A DNA stretch of 64,000 bases from NCBI RefSeq assembly GCF_013408745.1, contig NZ_JACCBJ010000001.1, positions 1,860,001 through 1,924,000 on the forward strand, in the 5' to 3' direction. Numbering within the stretch: the stretch's first letter is position 1; the number at the start of each line of letters is the position of its first letter. Positions 29,076 to 36,900 of the stretch are shown piece after piece. The position numbers and the translations under genes were made by a program. The notes under the pieces are model-generated. The model was not told where the DNA came from, did no database searches, and saw only the letters and a program-made list of their open reading frames with translations. This DNA comes from Leifsonia soli (lineage in GTDB: Bacteria; Actinomycetota; Actinomycetes; Actinomycetales; Microbacteriaceae).

Positions 29076-29324
29076 ATGGCCATCACGGCAAGCGAGGCTC
29101 GCAGCGACCTGTTCGGGCTCATCGAGCGCGTCAACCTCGACCAGACCGAAGTCGAGATCACGTCCAAGCGCGGTTCGGCCGTACTGATGTCGAAGGACGA
29201 GTACGACTCCCTGCTCGAGACGACCTACCTCCTGCGCTCCCCCAAGAACGCACGCCGCCTCATCGATGCCATCGAGAGCGCCCGCTCGGGAGACACCACC
29301 GAGCACGACCTGACCAGTGAGTGA
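29076..29324 (+). CDS. yefM: antitoxin of the YefM/Phd family
   Basis: An 82-aa antitoxin. The N-terminal dimerisation and DNA-binding part MAITASEARSDLFGLIERVN matches Phd/YefM, and VEITSKRGSAVLMSKDEYDSLLET is the family core. The tail is a flexible toxin-binding segment (RSGDTTEHDLTSE). ATG at 29076 follows GGAGGAATC. The stop overlaps the toxin start by 8 nt, coupling expression. It lies immediately next to tRNA-Lys inside the att-like repeats. Confidence 0.93.
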   Translation: MAITASEARSDLFGLIERVNLDQTEVEITSKRGSAVLMSKDEYDSLLETTYLLRSPKNARRLIDAIESARSGDTTEHDLTSE

Positions 29325-29583
29325 GCGCAAGCTCGCGTGGACGGCCGGCGGGTGGGAGGACTACCTCTACTGGCAGGGCCAGGACCGGCGAACGCTCAAG
29401 CGGATCAACCTCCTGGTCGAAGACATCCTGCGCGACGACCCATTCGAGGGCGTCGGCAAGCCGGAACCGCTGAAGCACGCGCTGGCCGGGGCGTGGTCGC
29501 GTCGCATCGATGAAGCCAACCGTCTCGTGTACGTGGTGGACGACGCCTACGTGATAATCCTGCAAGCGCGTTACCACTACTGA
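29317..29583 (+). CDS. yoeB: YoeB family mRNA interferase toxin
   Basis: An 88-aa RelE-superfamily toxin that cuts mRNA in the ribosomal A site. YoeB signatures are complete: TLKRINLLVEDILRDDPFEG, GKPEPLKHALAGAWSRRI, and the C-terminal ARYHY. Catalytic candidates are Glu50, Arg62/63 and His87, matching Glu46, Arg65 and His83 of E. coli YoeB. It appears intact and so should need the preceding antitoxin. Confidence 0.94.
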   Translation: MSERKLAWTAGGWEDYLYWQGQDRRTLKRINLLVEDILRDDPFEGVGKPEPLKHALAGAWSRRIDEANRLVYVVDDAYVIILQARYHY

Positions 29584-29936
29584 CCTGCAGACATCTGACG
29601 ACGTTTCGACCCTTCTGCGTTTCCGACCAGTGCGACGGATCAGTAACGGTGCGGAATATGACCGGCTGGCGGGTCCGTTTCGGGGATCTGCGGTGGACTC
29701 GCAGAAACAGCGCCATCGCCTCAATGAGCGTGACAAGTCCGGTACACACGGCGATGGAGTACCAGACGGGCGCCCTCCGCATCCCTTGGGAGGGGATCGC
29801 GCATTGATCCGGCACCTCGTGCGGGCGATCGACTCATTCCACCAGCGCGGATATCCGACCATCATCGGCCCCGTGACCTTGGCCCGGGCTACCGGGAGAG
29901 CCAGCCCGGAATCCCCGATTCGCCCGAGGGCGAACT
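29584..29936. other. 353-bp region without a convincing gene
   Basis: No reading frame here has a ribosome-binding site and a credible start. A short stretch at about 29736-29771 resembles 33186-33221 closely, with 4 differences in 36 bp spaced by multiples of three. This suggests that both are remnants of a once-coding sequence. The rest shows nothing recognisable. Confidence 0.5.
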
Positions 29937-30638
29937 CTATTGTCTACCTGTCCAATCGGTCAGGGCGAAGGGCACTCCGAACCGATCGAGGTCTGCGAGC
30001 AACGCAGCCTTGAACTTGCCGATGCCCAACAAGCCTTTGACGGACCAACGTGCGGACATCGGGCCGCCGACCCGACCGGTGAGCATCAGCGGCAGGAACA
30101 CGCCGTCTTCCAGCGCAACCACCATTACCGCCCCTGCCTGACGGACGTCAACGCCGACGGTCGCTACAGCGTCGGTTGGAATCCGACCGATCAATTGCCC
30201 GCCCGATAGAAGGAAGATACTTCGGGGCGCAAGCACGAGGCGGCGGCGAGTAAATGGGGAGTCACCAAGGAAGTAGACGCTCAACGACTGGCTTGCTGCT
30301 TTTGGAGCGAATTTCCGATCGATGAGAACCGGGATGGCTGTGGCGACATAGATAGCCAGGAATGGAAGAATGAGCGCGATCGCGGGAAGCACCATTCTTG
30401 CCTCCACCGGAAGGTTCGCGGCCGCCGCTGCTCCAATTGTCAACAGGGGCAAGAGAACGCCAAGCGCCGAGAGCCCTGCTATCCAGAAAAGAGCGATACG
30501 ACTCGGAACTGCTGCGGCCTTCACAGCCTCCGACAAATCATCAAAGACAGTCAAAGAGTCGCCGAGCCGCACTTCGTTTTCTTCACCGCCATCGTCAGTG
30601 AGTTGCGCTAGGAGTTCGTCGCTGAGAGTTCCTAACAT
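29937..30638 (-). CDS. membrane protein, possible immunity protein of an orphan Rhs tip
   Basis: A 233-aa protein with an acidic N-terminal segment (about 45 residues), two strong membrane helices (about 48-70 and 82-105) and a beta-rich C-terminal domain (LVLAPRSIFLLSGGQLIGRIP) resembling a PH-like fold. The ATG at 30638 overlaps by a few bases the stop of a glycine-rich reading frame (30632-30836) that looks like an Rhs C-terminal tip. That tight arrangement is what is seen for toxin/immunity pairs, so an immunity role is a reasonable inference but unproven. The gene is visibly less GC-rich than the backbone. Confidence 0.65.
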   Translation of the reverse strand: MLGTLSDELLAQLTDDGGEENEVRLGDSLTVFDDLSEAVKAAAVPSRIALFWIAGLSALGVLLPLLTIGAAAAANLPVEARMVLPAIALILPFLAIYVATAIPVLIDRKFAPKAASQSLSVYFLGDSPFTRRRLVLAPRSIFLLSGGQLIGRIPTDAVATVGVDVRQAGAVMVVALEDGVFLPLMLTGRVGGPMSARWSVKGLLGIGKFKAALLADLDRFGVPFALTDWTGRQ

Positions 30639-30836
30639 GTCTGCCCGATTCTGCAGCCGACGCCGCCCGACCCACCCATGTCAAAACCCTCCCCGTACCC
30701 GGCGGTGCCATATCCCACGACCATCCACACGTACTTGCCCATCCTTCGTCACTCCGCTAGCGCATGTCGCAACTACGCCGATGCCTCGCCCGAAGCTACC
30801 CTGAGCCCCCACGCTCGCCTCGAAGCACGAGACTAG
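30632..30836 (-). pseudogene. remnant of an Rhs-type C-terminal tip (frameshifted)
   Basis: On the minus strand one frame reads a glycine-rich ASVGAQGSFGRGIGVVATC segment up to VTKDG; from about 30742 a second frame continues MGKYVWMVVGYGTAGYGEGF and ends GGVGCRIGQTC with TAG at 30632-30634. Glycine-rich endings of this kind occur at the C-termini of actinobacterial Rhs proteins. One frameshift near 30740 joins the parts. Its upstream portion is cut off at about 30836 where IS5-like sequence begins. I interpret it as an orphan tip displaced from the Rhs locus downstream. Confidence 0.45.
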
Positions 30837-31206
30837 GGCGTGTCTCCCATATCCGCTCCAAGGTGGCGACAGCCTTGTGGGATGAGTTCTACGGGGTCGC
30901 GGTGTCGGGTTTTCACTGACGAGCAGTGGGCGTGGATCGAGCCGCTGCTGCCGACGAACTCCGGTCGGCGCGGTCACCCGTTTGGCGTTGGCCATGGTAG
31001 TCACCGGCGGGCAACGCAATGACAGCGCGCGGGGAGGTCGTCCTCTCGGGAACGACAAGGTCGCATACGGTGACCGGAACGTCATCGAGGGATACTACGC
31101 TTTCGCCAAGCAATGGCGCGGCATCGCCACCAGGTTCGACAAGCTTGCGATCACCTACCGCGGCGGGGTCACGTTCTGCGCGATTCTCACCTGGGTTGGA
31201 CGTTTC
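30837..31206 (+). pseudogene. IS5-family transposase remnant with internal deletion
   Basis: The N-terminal transposase motif RVFTDEQWAWIEPLLP and GRRGHPFG (30906-30990, one frame) is followed after a large deletion by LAMVVTGGQRND (second frame) and then the C-terminal signature GDRNVIEGYYAFAKQWRGIATRFDKLAITYRGGV. The catalytic DDE core is missing, so the element is dead. GGGCGTGTCTC at 30837 may be the surviving left end. The remnant interrupts the Rhs-tip remnant on its left and abuts the duplicated tRNA-Lys end on its right. Confidence 0.85.
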
Positions 31207-31237
31207 GGCCGAAAGCGCCGCAGGTGTCAGTGGTGCC

Positions 31238-31300
31238 GTTGGCAGAGCATCGGACCTTTGATCCGCGGGTCGTGGGTTCGAGCCCCACCGGGCCCACCCT
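31238..31300 (+). repeat. att-like direct repeat, copy 2 (tRNA-Lys 3' fragment)
   Basis: A 63-bp copy of tRNA-Lys positions 28964-29026 with two substitutions in the anticodon loop. The 5' acceptor and most of the D-arm are absent, so it cannot be a functional tRNA. With the intact gene it brackets 29027-31237, which holds the YefM-YoeB pair, the Rhs-tip remnant and the IS5 remnant. No integrase gene remains between them. Confidence 0.88.
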
Positions 31301-31355
31301 TGTCGTGACGCGGCTAACCCGGAGCCCGAGCGATCCGACATGACAGTATGAACGC

Positions 31356-31958
31356 GTGACGTCGCGCGCGAAGATCCGCTCAAAACTGAAGGCCAGCGTC
31401 GGTCGCGAAAAGATCATGAAGATCCGTCGGCGATCGCGTCCCGGCTACACGATCGACGGGTTCGTCCTCGCTATCGGACGAAGGTGGGTACTGCTGTCAC
31501 AGACCTCCGATAGCGGGCACATGAACGGCTACGCGGCAATTCGGATCAGCGATGTGCAGAGCATCAGACCGGACCGGTCGTTTCGGTCCGAGTTCGCCAA
31601 GACGAGGCCCGACTGGCCTCCGACGCTGCCTCCCGTGAGCACGGAACTCGACCTCGACAGCACTAAAGGGATGCTGCGATCGCTCCTCGTCCCGGGGCAC
31701 CTGCTCGGCATCGAGCGGGACCGTCGACCTGACGCGATGTGGATAGGCGTACCGGACGGCTTGAAGAAGAAGTTCCTCTATCTCTGGGAGGTCACTCCCC
31801 GCGCGACCTGGAACGAAGGGGCCCTGGGTTACAGACTCAAGACCATCACAAGTGTGATTTTCGGCGATCAGTATCAGGCCGCACTCGCGGCGATGGCGGG
31901 GGAACCACCCGCCCAAGCGGCGAGCGACTGGCTGCATGATCTCGTAAAGATCGGCTGA
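31356..31958 (+). CDS. hypothetical protein in Rhs accessory region
   Basis: A 200-aa soluble protein starting GTG at 31356. The N-terminus is basic (MTSRAKIRSKLKASVGREKI), followed by a small beta domain (YTIDGFVLAIGRRWVLLSQTSDSG, HMNGYAAIRISDVQSI) and a mixed C-terminal part ending in an amphipathic helix. No family is recognised. Proteins of this size next to Rhs loci are often immunity proteins, but this one is on the opposite strand from the Rhs gene. It probably forms an operon with the following gene, 11 nt away. Confidence 0.65.
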   Translation: MTSRAKIRSKLKASVGREKIMKIRRRSRPGYTIDGFVLAIGRRWVLLSQTSDSGHMNGYAAIRISDVQSIRPDRSFRSEFAKTRPDWPPTLPPVSTELDLDSTKGMLRSLLVPGHLLGIERDRRPDAMWIGVPDGLKKKFLYLWEVTPRATWNEGALGYRLKTITSVIFGDQYQAALAAMAGEPPAQAASDWLHDLVKIG

Positions 31959-31969
31959 GGGATCGGATC

Positions 31970-32365
31970 GTGACCCAATCTCACAGCGCCGCGATCGACG
32001 AGCTGTGGGCCCTCCCTCAGCGGTCGTGGGGTCAGATCGCTCTGCTGAGCTGTCTCGAGCGTCTCCGTTCGGGCGGCCCGACTTCCACGGAGGAGGTCAC
32101 CGTCGTCGACGCGTGGGCGTTCGACGACGGCTTCTGCGTCGTGTACGGATCACCGTGGGGTCCCACCGTGGGGCTGCGTGTCACGGCAGACGGCGAGCAG
32201 TACGACGGTGCTTACACCGACGATCCGACAGCGGAGGAGTTCGGGACGGACATCGCCGACTTCAGCATCGGCGAGCCGCTAGGGCGCTTCGCCGACCAAC
32301 TCGTCTTCGACGCCGGCGGTGTGGGCTGGTGGGGCGATCAGCCGTTTCCGCGGGGACAACGCTGA
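31970..32365 (+). CDS. hypothetical protein, immunity-like
   Basis: A 131-aa acidic protein (GTG start) with alternating strands: VTVVDAWAFDDGFCVVYGSPWG, PTVGLRVTADGEQYDGAY, and a C-terminal VFDAGGVGWWGD. The acidic charge, small size and placement beside orphan Rhs modules fit an immunity protein, though no named family is recognised. It follows the preceding gene after 11 nt and ends convergent with the frameshifted gene at 32378. Confidence 0.6.
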   Translation: MTQSHSAAIDELWALPQRSWGQIALLSCLERLRSGGPTSTEEVTVVDAWAFDDGFCVVYGSPWGPTVGLRVTADGEQYDGAYTDDPTAEEFGTDIADFSIGEPLGRFADQLVFDAGGVGWWGDQPFPRGQR

Positions 32366-32377
32366 ACCCCATGCCCC

Positions 32378-32798
32378 TCAGTACCGCGTGCCGCCCTCCT
32401 CTTCGGCGAGTTCAGCCCGGTAGTCGAAGAGTGTCCACATCTCGTCGTTGAACCTGCGCCCAGCGCGTAGCGGCAGGTGTGTCGTCCACCAGCTTTCGCC
32501 GCGCGCGACCGGCATCGGAGTGAGAAGCCGCCGGAATTGCTCATCCAAGTCATCGACCTGGCGCGCGAACTCTTCGAACTCCGGGAACCGTTGAGCGGTG
32601 GGATCGCGGAGGACCTGCTCGATAAAAGTCTCGGGGCGCGAGATCGTTGAAATACTCGGCAACGTAGTCGTCGTAGCCGTCTGCGACGTTGGTGATAATC
32701 GCGTAATAGCCGTGGAGCAAGCTAGCGGGGTCGCGCTTCCTGCCAGTCCCTGGGTACGGCGGCACGACGTTCTCCACGTAGGTCGCGAATTCAGACAC
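32378..32798 (-). pseudogene. frameshifted acidic protein gene (probable former immunity gene)
   Basis: Two overlapping frames make one continuous protein of about 140 residues if one base is removed: VSEFATYVENVVPPYPGTG ... GYDDYVAEYFNDLAP from GTG at 32798, then ETFIEQVLRDPTAQRF ... ALAEEEGG-type ending at 32378. The shift falls in a GGGG/CCCC run near 32634, so it is either a real one-base insertion or a sequencing error. The product would be acidic and soluble, like many immunity proteins. Confidence 0.6.
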
Positions 32799-32818
32799 GC
32801 GCAAACGATACCGGCGGC

Positions 32819-33193
32819 TCAGGCCGATTGAGGCGAGTCAGCGACCCTCTGAGAGGCGGTCAGGAACAGCGCCACCGCTGCGCCGGCGCAGAACCCGACA
32901 CAGGCTGCGACGATGATCACGCCATCAGCCCACAGGTGGGAGAAGATCCCAGCGAACCCTCCGGCCACAAGAAGACCGCCGCCGAGCGACACAAGGATCC
33001 GCCCGCGTCGCGACGCTAGGACGTGCCGCCTCGACCATCGGATGGCGAGCCCTAATACCACACGGAGCGGCACCGAAGTGGGTAGCTTCCACAGGAACAG
33101 AACAGCGCATAAAAGGGGACGACCATGGGCGGGGTCCTTTCCACCGACGGTGCCATCGCGATGGCGTGGGATAGCGCGCCGAGACCGGTACAC
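32819..33193 (-). CDS. possible small membrane protein (start uncertain)
   Basis: An open frame of 124 codons with three hydrophobic segments: LLCAVLFLWKLPTSV, ILVSLGGGLLVAGGFAGIF and GVIIVAACVGFCAGAAVALFL, and a basic loop between the first two. The stated GTG start has no ribosome-binding site and the first 30 residues look non-coding. The upstream sequence resembles 29736-29771 in a different frame, so this may be the tail of a frameshifted gene. Confidence 0.35.
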   Translation of the reverse strand: MYRSRRAIPRHRDGTVGGKDPAHGRPLLCAVLFLWKLPTSVPLRVVLGLAIRWSRRHVLASRRGRILVSLGGGLLVAGGFAGIFSHLWADGVIIVAACVGFCAGAAVALFLTASQRVADSPQSA

Positions 33194-33386
33194 ACGGTGA
33201 CGGAGTGCCAGACGGACGCCCTGCGCGCTCTCCGAGGGCGGTCATTGTCCATGATCGTGTTCCTCGATAGGGAGGGCCCGTCCATTCCGGCTGGTCGCTT
33301 ATCCGCCGCGGCGGCAGCTAAGCCGAAAGGGTGCGCGAAGAACAGAGCGCTCCCGTCAACCAGCTGTCATCAGGCGGCGCTGTCGG

Positions 33387-33905
33387 CTATGGCAGGGACA
33401 ACCTGCCCTGCGCGTCGACAGAGACATTGTCGGCGTACCGCGCGGTGAAGGCGGTATGCCATGTCGGCACCGCTTGCTGAACGCTTGCCAAGCCAAGGCT
33501 CAGGTCGGGTATCTCATCAGTCGGAGTGCTCCCCAACAGCAGTTGCAAAGCATCGGCCCAAAGTTCGATCCTTCCGTTACGCGGATTCATAGCCGTCAGC
33601 GTGAGGTGAAGCTGTGCCTCATCCACCGCCACGTCCATGCCGCCCAACTCCCAGTTGAAGACATCGTGACTCGTTTGTCGGCTCACGGTAGTGCGACGCA
33701 CACCATCCACCAAAAGCAGACCCGAGTTGCAATCTCGGAACTCTCCCCACGCGAGCAGGAACCCGACGCGCTTCCGGTAGAAAATGTGGCGAGACTCGAT
33801 GACGGACCATTCGCCTAGATCGGCCGCCATGCCCCAGTCAATTCGTGCGGAAGGCAAATCGGCCCTCAATTCAGAAGCCATCAGTTCTAGGCCGAATGAC
33901 GCCAT
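33387..33905 (-). CDS. putative immunity protein for the Rhs toxin
   Basis: A 172-aa protein whose ATG lies 1 nt after the Rhs stop codon, so the two are certainly co-transcribed and probably coupled. It is beta-rich and acidic (SARIDWGMAADLGEWSVIESRHIFYRKRV, GRIELWADALQLLLG) and has no signal peptide or membrane helix, which would place it in the cytoplasm facing a toxin tip. Its base composition is lower in GC than the conserved Rhs core, as is the toxin tip. I recognise no named immunity family; the assignment rests on position and size. Confidence 0.7.
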   Translation of the reverse strand: MASFGLELMASELRADLPSARIDWGMAADLGEWSVIESRHIFYRKRVGFLLAWGEFRDCNSGLLLVDGVRRTTVSRQTSHDVFNWELGGMDVAVDEAQLHLTLTAMNPRNGRIELWADALQLLLGSTPTDEIPDLSLGLASVQQAVPTWHTAFTARYADNVSVDAQGRLSLP

Positions 33906-33906
33906 C

Positions 33907-36900
33907 TCAACCCCCTAGCTGTATGTGAGCGAACGGGTCACTTGGTTTGACCGTTTGCCCGGTGTAGGGATTGATCTTTTGACCAATGTCGTTGTAGTAA
34001 GCGACATAACCATTTGGATAATCTACTTGACCGCTCCTTCCGGGCGGCATGATGCGAATGGAGACCACCCTATCGGAGAGCGGTCCCACCGGCCCAGCAG
34101 GGAAAATGGTTCCACCTCCCTTTTTGCTCGGCATTCCCGGTCCGACTCGGATTCCCGTGGGAATTGCTCCGTCACCGGTCGGGTGGGGCACACTCAGTGG
34201 AGGGTTCGACTCGGTAAGTCGCGCCAATTCGATGATCTTCGAACCAACCCGGACAATCTTCCATGCCGCTCCGCCCATCCAAAAGATGCTCACCACATCC
34301 AGGCCAATCAGAGTCGCCTCAGTGAGCCCGTCCCAGTCGACCATCTGGCCTTGGGCAAATTTCGAGGGGCTGTTTCCGTAAGTCAGAAAGTCAGTGTTGA
34401 TCGATATCACGCCACTTGTTGAGAGCTGCTTCGCTTTGCGAGCGGCAGCCGCAATCTGTCCCTCGGCCCGCTCGGGTGCGTTCCACTTCGGGAAGTAGTT
34501 TGTGGGCTGCCCCTGCCCGCCAGCACTGATTTGGGGAGCAGCTCCGCCTTTCCCTCCGCCACAATTGTTGTTCATGTTTAGAGCATCCTTGGCGCCTGCT
34601 ACATAGCAACGCCCGTCGGGATCGCTATTTGTCACCGGGCTATTTGCCGAGTAGGCGTACGCGTTGTTTTGGAGCGGGTTGTCCGGGGCGAGGACCGGAT
34701 CGACACTCAGGAACCTGCCGGTCGCCGGGTCGTAAACTCGAGCTCCAAGTTGAATGAGGCCGGTCAGGGTGGATTTCGGCTTGTTCAGGTACCCATGCTG
34801 GTCGACCCAGGTGACCGACGGCCCGCGCTCCGAGCCATAGGGATCGGCGAAACGACGGACCACCTTGCCAGAAGCGCTGTCGATCGCCAGATCGCGCGTG
34901 TGATTGAGGTCGCCAGAGAGCCAGGTAAGCGTCGATCCTGACGTGTTCGCTTTTGTGGACCGTTCGGCGATCGGAATACCTTCGATCGAGTAGGTACGGC
35001 CTGCGGTCACGGCGGACGATGCGCTCGCGGAACTCACCTCCGACTCTTCGAGGAACAACGTGGAGCCTTGATTCGGATCCGTTCGCAACAGTAGTTCGCC
35101 GTCGGCATCATAAATGTTTGACTGGCTGACTCCCGCGGCGGTGATCGCGACGGGTTTGCCGCTTTCGTCATAGTCAAGAACCTGGCCGGGCCGAACGAGT
35201 GTGTTTCCCGACGCATCATATGAATACGCCCCACCCGAGACCGCGGCGACCGCATGCGGATGAGGCTGGCCGGCAGCCGGATAGTTGTAAATGGAGGTGC
35301 TATCGCCCGCCGCCGCGTGGCTGGTCGTAGAGGTACGGTTTCCCGTCGCCGCATCGACCGCGTACGAGGTCCAGTAGGGCGCCGCTCCGCCGAGTCCCGC
35401 CACTGTCGGATCGGCGGCACAGTCCGTGGTGCTGGGCGTCCACGCTTCGGTGAGTGCACGCATGGCGTCGTACCGGAAGCACTGCGTGTCCGTGCCGGTG
35501 AGGCCCGTTGTTTGGATGCTCGTGACATCCCCGGCCGGGTTGCGCTTGTAGAGCCGGTTCGCTTGGGTGCCGGAGCCGGTCGGCGTAGACGCCGTGTCGA
35601 TAACCTGATTGCGCTGCCCGGTGCTCGGGTCGTAGCCGAAGGTGGTGTTCAACGTGTAGCCGCTGGTGCCGCGCGTGATTGCGGCCAGCTGACCGGTCGG
35701 ACTGTAGGAGGTGACCCCGTACATGGTCGCGCCCTGAACGTTGTCGACGCTGCCGATGCCGTTGTACCCGATGCGGATGCGCTCAAGCGGCAGCCCTCCG
35801 ATCGCCGGGAGAGTGCGCTGTTGCGGCAGACCGGCGCTGTTGTAGGTCATCGTCACCGTGTACGTGGTGCCACCGAAGGCCGGGGCTCCAGCCGGGATCT
35901 TCACCGTGGTGGACGTCGGGTTGTAGAGGTCGTCGTAGCCGTCGGTCGACGTCACATAGGCGAGTCCCGGAGCGGCCGCCGTCGAGCCCGTGTAACTGGT
36001 TGCCGACGCCGGCTTGCCCTTCGCCGCCGTGTCGTAGGTCCACGACGCCAGCAGAGGGCCGGTAGGCGATCCGGAACGCTTCTCGGTCTTGCGGTTGAGG
36101 TCGTCGTACTTGTACGCGAGAACCTGACCTCGAGCATCCGTGGTGGAGAGGACGTTTCCCGCGAGATCGTACGTGGAGGTGGTGTGGCCGGAGTCGGGGT
36201 CGTCGGCGACGATCTGGTTGCCTTGCAGGTCGTACTGCCACGCCCACGCGTTTCCTGCCGGGTCCGTCATCCGGGCGAGCTTGCCCGCCGGCGTGTATGC
36301 GTAAGAGGTGGTGAGTCCGCTACCGGTCGGAGTGGGAGCCTGGTACTGAGTGAGTGCTGTCCTCTGACCGGCCGAGTTGGTGATCGTGCTGGCCGGGGTA
36401 CCGCCCGCGGGCGGGGTGACGTCCACCCGATCGGCTCCGGGATACGCGGTGGTGGTGCGGTAGCTCTCGTTGCCGTACGCATAAAGGATCGACGCGGTTG
36501 TGCGCCCGGCGGCGTCGTAGACCGTGTCCGTACGGGAAGGCACCTGCGCCATGCTGGTCGGAATGAACAGGCTGCTCGACGGGGCGGCCGTTGCCCAGTA
36601 CGGCAATGTGCTCGAAATCGCCCTGCCTTGGGAGTCGTAGGCGGTGTCGGTCATCACACCCCCGCTCTGTACCGCCTTGGCCTGGTGCTGCACGATCCGG
36701 CCCAGACCGTCATACAGGTCGTAGGCGGTGATGGTGCTGCCCGGGATGGTGGACTCGGTGGCCACCGTCGAAGCGAGGCTCTGGGACAGGTTGTACGTGT
36801 ATTTCGTCGACGGGGCACTCGGATAGGTCGTCTGGGACTTGTTGGGAAGCCACACCCCCGTGCGCCGGCCGAGGGCATCGTAGCTGGCGGACGTGATCTT

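Noticed and set aside
29630..30013. Plus-strand open frame of 127 codons after yoeB
   Set aside because: It has no ribosome-binding site, no hydrophobic or domain pattern, and overlaps the better-supported minus-strand membrane gene.
31238..31300. Second tRNA-Lys gene
   Set aside because: The 5' acceptor strand and most of the D-arm are missing and position 33 is C instead of T; it is a 3' fragment left by integration.
33052..33285. Small minus-strand protein containing RRASVWHSVTVCTGLG
   Set aside because: It resembles a frame at 29.7 kb, but the differences between the copies are all amino-acid-changing in this frame while being silent in two other frames, so this is unlikely to be the translated one.
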